A stretch of DNA of 64,000 nt, from contig PCUW01000039.1 of assembly GCA_002787775.1 (NCBI GenBank), positions 1 through 64,000 on the forward strand. The letters run 5' to 3'. Both the position numbers and the translations under genes were made by a program. Of this stretch, positions 26,311 through 36,216 are shown one piece after another. Every line of letters starts with the position of its first letter. The first letter of the stretch is position 1. The notes below the pieces were generated by a model. The model was not told where the DNA came from and did not search any database. It was given only the letters and a program-made list of their open reading frames with translations. Source of the DNA: Bdellovibrionales bacterium CG12_big_fil_rev_8_21_14_0_65_38_15 (GTDB lineage: Bacteria; Bdellovibrionota; Bacteriovoracia; Bacteriovoracales; Bacteriovoracaceae).

Positions 26311-27305
26311 TGAAAGTTCTAGTGACAGGAGCAACCGGGTTTCTAGGCAAAAGAGTTTGTCTCGATTTAATCTCACGTGGTGATACTGTTCGTGCTATCG
26401 GAAGAAATAAAGAAATAGGAAAAGAACTCGAAGTAATGGGATGCGAATTTATTGCTGCAGATCTTAGAGATAAAGACACCATGATAAAAGCCTGTGAAGG
26501 GATGGATGGCGTTGTTCATTCTGGTGCACTAAGCTCTCCATGGGGAGCCTATCAAGACTTTCATTCTATCAATGTCATGGGTACGGCCAATATCATTGCA
26601 GGTTGTGAACAGCATGGAGTGAAAAGATTCGTTCATATTTCAACTCCAAGTGTGTATTTTAATTTCAAAGATAGATTCAACGTTAAAGAAACTGATCCTG
26701 TCGCAGATCCTGCGCCATCTCTTTATACTAAAACAAAACTGATGGCCGAGAAGTTAACTCATGCTGCTTATGAGCGGGGATTAAGTACAATTACATTGAG
26801 GCCTCGCGGATTATTTGGGCCAGGAGATACAACTCTTATTCCTAGACTTATCAACGCTCATGAAAAAGGTCGACTTCCCATTATTGGTGATGGCAGCACA
26901 ACGCTAGATATTACCTATATCGATAATGTTTCTCTGGCAGTACTTAACAGTCTTGATGCTCCGGCTTCATGCTCTGGTCAAAAGTACAATATTACAAACG
27001 GCGAGCCTATAAAACTGTGGGAAACGGTTGATTGGATTCTTACACAGGTTGGACGAAAGTTTGAACCCAAAAAAATTCCCTTTTCTCTCATTTACGTTAT
27101 TACCGGACTATCTGAGTTTTTCAGTAAACATTTTTTAAACAACAGAGAACCTACGTTAACTCGCTATACAGCGGGTCTTTTAGCAAAATCGCAAACTCTA
27201 GATATTTCTAAAGCTCGCACACAATTGGGTTATAATCCCAAAGTCAGCATGAGGGATGGACTAAACAGAACTCTGGTTTGGTGGAAAGAACAACAACGGG
27301 ATTAA
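26310..27305 (+). CDS. NAD(P)-dependent epimerase/reductase, OleD-like
   Basis: This 331-residue extended SDR has GATGFLG (7-13) as cofactor loop and Y139-x3-K143 (YTKTK) as catalytic pair after the STPSVYF segment. Its segments GAYQDFHSINVMGT, STPSV, TLRPRGLFGPGDTTLIPRLI, GDGSTTLDITYIDNV and YNITNGEP closely follow OleD (2-alkyl-3-oxoalkanoate reductase) and sterol 3-beta-dehydrogenase relatives. With a KAS III two genes upstream it could reduce the beta-keto product to a beta-hydroxy acid. It overlaps the ATP-grasp stop by one base and ends just before the MBL-fold gene. Enzyme class firm, substrate inferred. Confidence 0.85.
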   Translation: MKVLVTGATGFLGKRVCLDLISRGDTVRAIGRNKEIGKELEVMGCEFIAADLRDKDTMIKACEGMDGVVHSGALSSPWGAYQDFHSINVMGTANIIAGCEQHGVKRFVHISTPSVYFNFKDRFNVKETDPVADPAPSLYTKTKLMAEKLTHAAYERGLSTITLRPRGLFGPGDTTLIPRLINAHEKGRLPIIGDGSTTLDITYIDNVSLAVLNSLDAPASCSGQKYNITNGEPIKLWETVDWILTQVGRKFEPKKIPFSLIYVITGLSEFFSKHFLNNREPTLTRYTAGLLAKSQTLDISKARTQLGYNPKVSMRDGLNRTLVWWKEQQRD

Positions 27306-27306
27306 A

Positions 27307-28179
27307 GTGGAACTTAAAGTTGAATTTTTTGATGGTGGTTATTGTACACATCCAGAATGCATCACCATGAAGGGTGGTCGCTTATCTAATGCCAAATATC
27401 CTTCAATGTTTATGCTTATCACTCACCCAAAACATGGACATATCCTCTATGACACGGGCTACTCATCTCGTTTTCATGAAGAAACCTCTAAGTTTCCAGA
27501 GAAACTTTATGCACTTTTAACACCAGTTTTTGCTAAACATAATGATGTTGCAGCAGAAAAACTTAAAGAACTCGGTATTCTTCCAAGTGAAATTAACTAT
27601 GTCATCCTTTCTCATTTTCATGCGGATCATATTGGTGCCGCCGCTGATTTTCCCAATGCCAAATATATCTACCTAAAAGGTGCCTTTGATAAAGTCAGAA
27701 ATCTTGGCAAAATCAGAGGACTACTTAATGGTTACCTTCCCGGCTTATTGCCAAAAGATTTTCTAGATCGCTCTTTGACGGTTGATGAAAATCAAAAAGC
27801 ATCAGGTTTTAATGCAACTATTGAAAAGCATTTTGAGTCTCGCTTTGATGTCTTTGGCGACGGCTCGATGGTGGCAGTTGAACTTCCAGGACATGCAGAA
27901 GGACAGCTAGGTCTTTATCTTCGAGCTGAAAACGAAGAACTCTTTTTTGTGGCCGATAGCTGTTGGTTATCTAAGTCGATTAGAGAGAATATTAAACCAA
28001 GTCTTATTGCTAATATTATCCAATCTAACAATCGAGAATTTGCTAGGACTCTTACAAAGCTTCACCATATTTGGAAAGAGTCTCCTGAAATTACCATCGT
28101 TCCCTCTCACTGCGGTGAGTTTTTTGCTAAGCGAGCTTCACTTTGTCATTGGGATCAAAAGGCCCTTAATGGAGTCTAA
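27307..28179 (+). CDS. Metallo-beta-lactamase-fold hydrolase (lactonase/thioesterase-like)
   Basis: The protein has 290 residues with a GTG start. The full two-metal site is present: H103-x-H105-x-D107-H108 (SHFHADH), H196 (LPGHAEGQ), D217 (VADSC) and H268 (PSHC). It most resembles the quorum-quenching lactonase and YtnP-like branch by its N-terminal FFDGGYCTHPE and MFMLITHPKHGHILYDTGYS. It could open a lactone or hydrolyse a thioester made by its neighbours, in the place that the alpha/beta hydrolase OleB has in classical ole loci. No signal peptide. The next gene starts 11 bases before its stop. Confidence 0.85.
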   Translation: MELKVEFFDGGYCTHPECITMKGGRLSNAKYPSMFMLITHPKHGHILYDTGYSSRFHEETSKFPEKLYALLTPVFAKHNDVAAEKLKELGILPSEINYVILSHFHADHIGAAADFPNAKYIYLKGAFDKVRNLGKIRGLLNGYLPGLLPKDFLDRSLTVDENQKASGFNATIEKHFESRFDVFGDGSMVAVELPGHAEGQLGLYLRAENEELFFVADSCWLSKSIRENIKPSLIANIIQSNNREFARTLTKLHHIWKESPEITIVPSHCGEFFAKRASLCHWDQKALNGV

Positions 28180-29476
28180 GTTAAAGCGACTTGCCCATAT
28201 TCTTCATTCATACCTTCAAACAAAATGCTGGAGAAGCTTTGGTTCAAGACTTGAGCTAGAAGCTCATCAACAAAAGCTATGGCAAAAGCAATCTACATTT
28301 CTGACTCAAAACTCATCGTTTTATAAGAAATATAATGGACTCACACTTAATGAATATCCTCTCATGAGTAAATCTATCATGATGAGTGAGTTTGATAAGA
28401 TTAACACGAAGAATTTAACTAAGAACGAATGCCTTGATGTTGCTCTAAAGTCTGAAGAATCACGCGATTTTTCTCCTATGATCGAAGAAGTCTCAGTTGG
28501 TTTATCGTCTGGAACCAGTGGAAACAGAGGTTTATTTCTTGCTGATGAAACTGAGCGAGCCAGATGGGCCGGAATTATTTTAGCCAAGGCGTTACCTCAA
28601 CATATTCTTCATCCACAGCGTATCGCTCTTTTTTTACGTGCTAACAATAATCTCTACACGACTTTAAGTTCTAATAAGATTCAGTTCCAATTTTTTGATC
28701 TCATAGAAAAGCTTGATGCTCATATCGATAGATTAAATATATACCAGCCAACAATTCTAGTAGCTCCGCCGTCCATGCTTCGAATGCTGGCTAAATCAAC
28801 AGGTTTAAAAATAAACCCTAAAAGAATATTCTCTGCGGCTGAAGTTTTAGATCCAATTGATGAAAGCTTTCTAACGAAAAGATTCCAGCAACCTATTCAT
28901 CAACTCTATCAATGCACTGAGGGTTTTTTGGGAGCTAGTTGTTCTCATGGAACGATCCATTTAAACGAAGATTATATTATCATCGAGAAAGAGTGGATTG
29001 ATAAAAAAAATAGAAAATTCATTCCAATCATTACGGATCTTGAACGTAAAACGCAACCTATCATACGCTACCGTCTCAATGATGTTTTAACTGAAAAAAA
29101 GAATCCATGTTCTTGTGGCAATCCGGCGATAGCAATTGAGCAGATCGAGGGCAGAGCGGATGATATTTTTTATTTCACTTCACTTGAAAATAAACTTGAG
29201 CCTATTTTTCCTGATTTTTTAAGACGACGAATACTTCAGGCCGATGATTCCATCGAAGAGTATGTCATTAAACAACACTCTCCATTAAAACTTGAAGTTT
29301 CACTATTTGGTGGAAATGAAGAAAAAGTAAGAGCTCAAATGACTCACTTTTTTAAGCAGCAAAAACTTCAACTTCCAGACTTGTTTTTTAGCGTTTATCA
29401 AAAGCCTGAGGGTTTAAAAAAGATGAAGCGAGTTGAAAGACTTTTCACTCCTGAAAGTGAAGATCTTATCTTATGA
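28169..29476 (+). CDS. Adenylate-forming enzyme, F390 synthetase/PaaK-like
   Basis: The protein has 435 residues from the ATG at 28169 (AAGG 6 bases upstream); an upstream open frame back to 27947 is only the shadow of the MBL gene. GLSSGTSGNRG (111-121) is the phosphate-binding loop of the phenylacetate-CoA ligase / coenzyme F390 synthetase branch. IFSAAEVLD, QCTEGFLGASC, RYRLNDVL and EGRADD follow in family order. A CSCGNP motif could bind zinc. It should activate a carboxylic acid as acyl-AMP, then transfer it. It overlaps the MBL gene by 11 bases and the formyltransferase by four (ATGA). Confidence 0.82.
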   Translation: MESKLKRLAHILHSYLQTKCWRSFGSRLELEAHQQKLWQKQSTFLTQNSSFYKKYNGLTLNEYPLMSKSIMMSEFDKINTKNLTKNECLDVALKSEESRDFSPMIEEVSVGLSSGTSGNRGLFLADETERARWAGIILAKALPQHILHPQRIALFLRANNNLYTTLSSNKIQFQFFDLIEKLDAHIDRLNIYQPTILVAPPSMLRMLAKSTGLKINPKRIFSAAEVLDPIDESFLTKRFQQPIHQLYQCTEGFLGASCSHGTIHLNEDYIIIEKEWIDKKNRKFIPIITDLERKTQPIIRYRLNDVLTEKKNPCSCGNPAIAIEQIEGRADDIFYFTSLENKLEPIFPDFLRRRILQADDSIEEYVIKQHSPLKLEVSLFGGNEEKVRAQMTHFFKQQKLQLPDLFFSVYQKPEGLKKMKRVERLFTPESEDLIL

Positions 29477-30255
29477 AAACAATTTTAATTTTAAATGATG
29501 AAAAATATTATCTTCCTGGTTTTTTAGACGAATTTCTAAAAAACACTAAGCACGAAATTACTCATGTTTTTACCGTTGATTTTTTTCCTCCTCAAGCAAA
29601 CAAAAAGACTTATACCAAAGCGAGTATGGTGATCATGCCAACTAGCTTTTTAATGCTCTATATTCTAAAAACATCATTCAATGCACTTTTATCGATTTTA
29701 CCTTTGCCCAGCAGATTTAAAAGACTTTGCTCGATTGCTCATACCTGTCGGCACTACTCTATCGCTCATAAAAAAATTCTTGATGTTAATGATCCCCTAT
29801 TTCTTGAATGGATTAAGTCAGAAAGGATTGAAGCAGCCCTTTCGATTTGTTCTCAAATCTATCGCTTACCCATTTTAAGCATTGATCACCTCAAGCTCTA
29901 CAACTTTCACCCCAGCCTACTACCTAGAAACAAGGGTCGATTTCCTGTATTTTGGGCCTTTATGCGCGATGACCCACAAGGAATGACCTGTCACAGAATT
30001 GTTGAAAAGATTGATGCTGGTGAAATTCTTTGCCAAACAGTCGTTGAAACTTCGACAAAAGATGATGTTGCCACCGTTTTAGACAAAATCACCAAATTAT
30101 CCCCCTCCTTTTTCGAGGAAGCTTTTGATAGAATTATGCAAAATAATCCGCAACAGAACTTAATTCCTGGTGATTCCTTTTATGGGCCCACCCCAAGTAT
30201 GGATGAAATTAAGACCTATCATCGGATTATTCATGATCGTCGCTCAAAGGTTTAA
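29473..30255 (+). CDS. Formyltransferase-family protein
   Basis: This 260-residue protein has the formyl-THF transferase catalytic set: N144 and H146 in NFHPSLLPRNKG and D181 in KIDAGEIL, as in Fmt, PurN and sugar N-formyltransferases. The N-terminal half is divergent with a hydrophobic stretch (about 58-78), and the end is short, so it is neither Fmt nor PurN. It would add a formyl group to an amine of the pathway product or intermediate using 10-formyl-THF. It is coupled by ATGA overlap to the adenylating enzyme and lies two bases before the exporter gene. Confidence 0.8.
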   Translation: MKTILILNDEKYYLPGFLDEFLKNTKHEITHVFTVDFFPPQANKKTYTKASMVIMPTSFLMLYILKTSFNALLSILPLPSRFKRLCSIAHTCRHYSIAHKKILDVNDPLFLEWIKSERIEAALSICSQIYRLPILSIDHLKLYNFHPSLLPRNKGRFPVFWAFMRDDPQGMTCHRIVEKIDAGEILCQTVVETSTKDDVATVLDKITKLSPSFFEEAFDRIMQNNPQQNLIPGDSFYGPTPSMDEIKTYHRIIHDRRSKV

Positions 30256-30257
30256 AA

Positions 30258-32585
30258 ATGAAACAACATTCTATCGGTCTACGTTTTTCACGCTTTGTCG
30301 TAGATAAGCCAAAGCAATCTCTTTCGATCTTCTTTTTAATCTTAATCATCTTACTGCCTGGTGCCTTACAAATAGATTCCTCTTATACGCCACGCATGTG
30401 GTTTGCCAAAGATCATCAGCAAATTATCAATCTTAATAATTTCGAAAAAGAATTTGGCAATGATCAACGAAGTGTCATTGGTTTTTATAATCCTAATGGC
30501 ATCTTTAATAATGAATCACTAGCGATTTTGCATGACCTAACAGATGGCATGTGGAAAGTTCCAGACATTCTAAGAGTTGAATCACTTGTGAATCATTCTA
30601 ATATTAGTGCACAGGGAGACGATCTTGATATTCAGCCCTTTTTAGGTGATGCCAAAAAGGAGTATACACAAGCTGAACTTGATGACCTTCGCTCTCGTGC
30701 CCTTTCTGATGATGTCATTCCAGATTACTACGTCTCCAATGATGGAACTTATGCCTTAATCTTTGGTTTCTTAAAACCAGCTTTTGAAAAAGATCCCGAT
30801 TATGAAAAAATTGTTAAAGGCACGAGAAATCTGATTCATCAGTATCAAGACACCATACCTGGAACTAAATTATTTTTATTAGGTGACTCAACAGCGAATG
30901 AAGCTTTTAGAGAAGTAGCTAAGGCTGATAACTTTAAAATAATGCCCTTCATGTTTGGTATCATTATCTTGATTCTCACTTGGTTGTTTCGAAATACTCT
31001 CGCTGTCGTGATGCCACTACTACTTTGTTATGCCTCTATTGGTGTCACTTATGGAATGTTGGGTTGGAGTGGAGTTGTTTACAACTCAATGCTAGCGGCT
31101 ATCCCAGGGATTCTACTTGCTATTTGTCTTGCCGACTCCGTGCATATAATGATGTCTTTTTTCCATTTCATGTCTGAAGATAATGCGCCCAAAGAAGCTT
31201 TGGTAAAATCTCTTCATAAAAACTTTAAACCGACATTGATGACCTCAATTACAACTGCCGTAAGCTTTCTAACTATTTCATTTACAGAAATTATTCCAGT
31301 AAAAGATTTAGGTCTTCTTTCATGCTTTGGGACTATGATCGCATGGTTATTTACTTATATTTTTGTAGGCTCAACCCTATCTTTGTTTCATGGCCGTTTT
31401 AAAGATGTTTCATCAAAGAATGTTTCGAGCTTAGTAAGCTCTAATAAGAAAGATAAAGCTAACTCACAGGCGAGAGCATGGACATCTATTCTCGTTAAAA
31501 GAAGCGGTTTAATCATCGCAGTATCAACAGTATTAACTCTTGGAGCGCTCTATCTTTCGACAAAAAATGAGGTCAATTCTGATCCTCTAAAATATTTTAC
31601 AACTGATGTTCCACTTCGCGCCGCTTATGACTTCTCCTCAACAAAACTCAACGGTCTTAGGGGTGCTGAGATTGTTGTCGATAGCGGCAAAAATGAAGGC
31701 GTTAAAGATCCTGATTTTTTAAAACGCATGAAAAACTTTGAATCATGGCTATTGTCTCAACCCGAAGTCACCCATACAAAATCAATCACACAAATCATCA
31801 GTAAGTTAAATCGAGTTCTTAACGGCAATGATCCGGCAAAGGAAGTTATTCCAGAGACTCAAGAGGAAGTTGCTGGCTTATTATTTCTATACCAGATGGG
31901 TCTTCCACAAGGCATGGATCTTAATAATCAAATCTCACTCGATAATAGAGAAACGCGTTTTAGGCTTTTATGGAAAATTGAGACTTCCGCTGAAAGCACC
32001 GAAATGATAAATAGAATTTTAGCAAAGGCGCCCGATTTTGGTCTTAAAGTTAGGGCCGGCGGAAACCTTCCTATTTATACTGCTGTTAACCAACTTATTG
32101 TTGAAAGCTTTTTTTGGTCACTTATCGGTGCCCTATTTTTTGTTAGCTTTCTCATTCTAGTTATTTTTAAAGATCCACTCGTCGCTTTAATTGCCATGCT
32201 TCCCAACGTTCTTCCAATGATTTTTGGCGGAGCTCTAATGGTGCTCATGGGAGTGTATGTTGATATTGGAACCAGTATGGTGATTGTTGTGTGCCTTGGT
32301 ATCGCTGTTGATGACACTATCCACTTTATTGCGAACTATAAATTCTACCGAGATCAAGGACTTGAAATACCTGACTCAATTGAAAAAACATTCTCCATAA
32401 CAGGAAAGGCCTTAGTCGTTACAACTATTTTACTTGTTGCTGGGTTTGGAAGTTTTGCTTTTGCGGAATTCGTCCCTAATAGAACATTTGGAATTCTGTG
32501 CGCTCAGATTCTCGTCTTTGCGTTGCTTATTGATTTAACACTCCTTCCAGCTTTACTCATCAAGTTACGTTCTAGGAAGGCATAA
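30258..32585 (+). CDS. MMPL/RND-superfamily exporter
   Basis: The protein has 775 residues. It has two repeated halves, each a membrane helix (about 20-40 and 410-430), a large periplasmic loop, then a cluster of five helices. The functional helices carry acidic residues: ICLADSVHIMMSFFHF in the first half and LGIAVDDTIHFIANY in the second, the proton-relay positions of MMPL-type exporters (COG1033, HpnN-like). These pumps move lipids or hydrophobic products from the inner membrane. Immediate linkage to the biosynthetic genes suggests it exports their product. An outer-membrane protein gene follows 63 bases later. Confidence 0.88.
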   Translation: MKQHSIGLRFSRFVVDKPKQSLSIFFLILIILLPGALQIDSSYTPRMWFAKDHQQIINLNNFEKEFGNDQRSVIGFYNPNGIFNNESLAILHDLTDGMWKVPDILRVESLVNHSNISAQGDDLDIQPFLGDAKKEYTQAELDDLRSRALSDDVIPDYYVSNDGTYALIFGFLKPAFEKDPDYEKIVKGTRNLIHQYQDTIPGTKLFLLGDSTANEAFREVAKADNFKIMPFMFGIIILILTWLFRNTLAVVMPLLLCYASIGVTYGMLGWSGVVYNSMLAAIPGILLAICLADSVHIMMSFFHFMSEDNAPKEALVKSLHKNFKPTLMTSITTAVSFLTISFTEIIPVKDLGLLSCFGTMIAWLFTYIFVGSTLSLFHGRFKDVSSKNVSSLVSSNKKDKANSQARAWTSILVKRSGLIIAVSTVLTLGALYLSTKNEVNSDPLKYFTTDVPLRAAYDFSSTKLNGLRGAEIVVDSGKNEGVKDPDFLKRMKNFESWLLSQPEVTHTKSITQIISKLNRVLNGNDPAKEVIPETQEEVAGLLFLYQMGLPQGMDLNNQISLDNRETRFRLLWKIETSAESTEMINRILAKAPDFGLKVRAGGNLPIYTAVNQLIVESFFWSLIGALFFVSFLILVIFKDPLVALIAMLPNVLPMIFGGALMVLMGVYVDIGTSMVIVVCLGIAVDDTIHFIANYKFYRDQGLEIPDSIEKTFSITGKALVVTTILLVAGFGSFAFAEFVPNRTFGILCAQILVFALLIDLTLLPALLIKLRSRKA

Positions 32586-32648
32586 GCTGCCGACTCTTAT
32601 TCTTCGGAGCTTAGAGTTAAAATACTCTAAACAGCTCTGGAGAATAAT

Positions 32649-33458
32649 TTGAACTTAACAAAAAAAATCGTCTTATCCCTTTTCCTTATTTTTATTACTC
32701 TTTTTAAGGCCCAAGCTGATTCGCCTCAGTTTAGCTCATTAACACAAGCTGAAGCCGATGATATTTCTAAAGAATTTTCAGCTACGTATGTCCACACTGC
32801 AGTTGCTCCAGCAAAAGCACTTGGAAGTGTATGGGGATTTGAAGTTGGTGTTATGGGCGGTATTGCTCAAACTCCTGAAACTGAAAAAGTCGTTAAAAGA
32901 GCAAGTCCTTCAACCGATATTTCATATCTTCCTCATGCTGCTCTTCTTGGTCGAGTCAGTGTTCCTTACGGTGTAACTTTTGAACTTGGTCTTTTAAATG
33001 AAATTACTGCAAGTGGTGTGACTCTAAAGAGCACTTCATATGCCATTCAGTACACACCTGAGTTTTTATCGTTCCTACCAGTTGCTGTAGCGGCAAAACT
33101 TCACGGATCATCGGCAGAGCTATCATTTAATCAAGCCATCGGCTCAGATGCTAATGGTAAGGTTAGTATTGATACCAGCTCTATTGGCTTTGATATTTTA
33201 GCTAGCGCAAACCTACTTATCTTTGAACCATATGCTGGTGTTGGATTTGTTAAAACTGACACAGACATTAAAACAACTGCGTCTGGTGGCGGAAGTATCT
33301 TTGCTTTCTCTTCAACAAATAACTTTAATAGCAAGAACGATGGCTTAAGAATTTTTGCCGGAACAGAGTTAAATCTACTCTTATTCAACTTGGGTTTAGA
33401 GTACGGCAACATCATGGGTGTCAGCCGTTATACTGCTAAGCTTTCAGCTTCATTTTAA
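32649..33458 (+). CDS. Outer-membrane beta-barrel protein
   Basis: The protein has 269 residues with a TTG start and GGAG 6 bases upstream. A signal peptide (KKIVLSLFLIFITLFKAQA) is followed by amphipathic strands: WGFEVGVMGG, HAALLGRVSVPYGVTFELGLLNE, SYAIQYTPEF, ANLLIFEPYAGVGFV and LRIFAGTELNLLLFNLGLEYG, ending in AKLSASF with a terminal Phe, as outer-membrane barrels do. It follows the MMPL exporter and could complete an export route across the outer membrane. A 63-base gap leaves room for its own promoter, so co-transcription is not proven. Confidence 0.7.
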   Translation: MNLTKKIVLSLFLIFITLFKAQADSPQFSSLTQAEADDISKEFSATYVHTAVAPAKALGSVWGFEVGVMGGIAQTPETEKVVKRASPSTDISYLPHAALLGRVSVPYGVTFELGLLNEITASGVTLKSTSYAIQYTPEFLSFLPVAVAAKLHGSSAELSFNQAIGSDANGKVSIDTSSIGFDILASANLLIFEPYAGVGFVKTDTDIKTTASGGGSIFAFSSTNNFNSKNDGLRIFAGTELNLLLFNLGLEYGNIMGVSRYTAKLSASF

Positions 33459-33463
33459 TTCAT

Positions 33464-33488
33464 AAAAAAAGGGAGGCTTTCGCCTCCC
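33464..33488 (-). terminator. Rho-independent terminator of groES-groEL
   Basis: GGGAGGC/GCCTCCC stem with loop TTTC (33471-33488), followed on the minus strand by seven T residues (the A run at 33464-33470). On the plus strand there is no T run, so it mainly serves groEL, whose stop is about 117 bases upstream. Confidence 0.85.
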
Positions 33489-33575
33489 CTATCTAACAAA
33501 ATAATCTTTATGACATGTCACTCATTGATGCGAGATCGAAGCTATCGCTTCGCCTCGCGATCAAGGAAAGCAGTT

Positions 33576-33598
33576 CGTCACAAGCTGTGCTTGTGACG
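33576..33598. other. Perfect 10-bp hairpin in the groEL 3' untranslated region
   Basis: CGTCACAAGC/GCTTGTGACG with a three-base loop lies 7 bases after the groEL stop codon. A smaller 6-bp hairpin (CGAAGC/GCTTCG, 33537-33552) lies between it and the terminator. No T run follows, so it is not a terminator itself. It may stabilise the transcript or be a dispersed repeat. Confidence 0.6.
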
Positions 33599-33604
33599 CA
33601 CCTT

Positions 33605-35275
<1,671 letters not shown>

Positions 35276-35294
35276 TTAATTATTAAAAAAAATC

Positions 35295-35582
35295 TTATTG
35301 TAGAATGCCGAGGATATCGTCCTCACGCATGATCAAATATTCTTTGCCATCAAGCTTAACTTCGCTGCCTGAGTATTTACCGAATAAGACAGTGTCACCA
35401 GACTTTACAGTTAAAGCACTGAATGAACCGTCATCTTTACGGTAACCAGCACCAACAGACACGATCTTGCCTTGTGAAGGCTTCTCAGCGTTGTTGTCTG
35501 GGATGATGATCCCACCAGCTGTTTTTTTCTCTTCTGCAATGCGCTCAACTAAAACGCGGTCCTGAAGTGGAGTAACTTGCAT
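35295..35582 (-). CDS. groES: Co-chaperonin GroES (10 kDa)
   Basis: The 95-residue lid of the GroEL chamber. [27 protein letters not shown] includes the mobile loop, [11 protein letters not shown] follows, and the end reads [23 protein letters not shown] lies 8 bases before the ATG. The upstream region has no CIRCE element; a TTGACA at 35669-35674 (minus strand) is a possible -35 box but no good -10 box lies at the right distance, so the heat-shock control cannot be named. Confidence 0.98.
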   Translation of the reverse strand: MQVTPLQDRVLVERIAEEKKTAGGIIIPDNNAEKPSQGKIVSVGAGYRKDDGSFSALTVKSGDTVLFGKYSGSEVKLDGKEYLIMREDDILGILQ

Positions 35583-35792
35583 ATCTCTATCCTCCTAAAG
35601 TGCTGTAAATACAGCTATTGGTTAAAACTTAATTTTTGCCTACCACAAGGTAATAGCCAGAATGTCAGTGTCAAGGTTCAGAAGATTAAAAAAATTTTTA
35701 ACTCGTAGTTTTAAATAGATATCTCTTGTTCTGTTGGGCCTAAATTGTTAAAAAGCGGCACCTTCATTAAATTAAGTTTTCCAGAGGTTTTC

Positions 35793-36209
35793 ATGAAATT
35801 TCTCGTCGCGCTGTGTCTTTTCTGTTCTACTGCCTATGCTGGTCAGTTTGTAGAATTTGAATGCACCTCTCCTTCAGTAAGTTATATTTATAAACTTTCG
35901 GCCCAAGGTAGTGTTGAAATTGAAGTCCAAAACACTGTTTACGAAGAAGCATTTGGTTGGATGGATGCAACTCTTGTTGATGCCGGTTTCAATCAAGTCG
36001 CAACATCAATCAATGGTGTTGAGATGGTAGGAAAATCACGCCTGATTGAGGGCGATACACTTAAGCCTTACTATCACGTACAATTAAAGCCAGTAGGAAT
36101 TTCTGACGTAGCACTTGTAAACTTACTACTTGGTCATCCAGGTCCTATAAGCTCATTTGTACGTCTTAAAAGTGGTCATGAATATCGTGGTAAATGCTCA
36201 ATAAAATAA
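35793..36209 (+). CDS. Small secreted protein of unknown function
   Basis: The protein has 138 residues from the ATG at 35793 (AGAGG just upstream; the longer reading from 35745 has no site). A signal peptide (MKFLVALCLFCSTAYA) leads to a small beta-rich domain with Cys residues near both ends of the mature part (FECTS and GKCSIK), probably a disulfide. LKPYYHVQLKPVGISD and LVNLLLGHPGPISSFVRL are its most distinctive segments. It is 7 bases before the ClC gene and may share its transcript. No family recognised. Confidence 0.65.
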   Translation: MKFLVALCLFCSTAYAGQFVEFECTSPSVSYIYKLSAQGSVEIEVQNTVYEEAFGWMDATLVDAGFNQVATSINGVEMVGKSRLIEGDTLKPYYHVQLKPVGISDVALVNLLLGHPGPISSFVRLKSGHEYRGKCSIK

Positions 36210-36216
36210 GAGAGTA

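Noticed and set aside
27947-28168. N-terminal extension of the adenylating enzyme
   Set aside because: It overlaps the MBL gene in another frame; the ATG at 28169 has a proper ribosome site and the family's usual start.
35583-35792. CIRCE element upstream of groES
   Set aside because: No TTAGCACTC-N9-GAGTGCTAA. A short GCTGT/ACAGC repeat near 35605 is too small and does not match.
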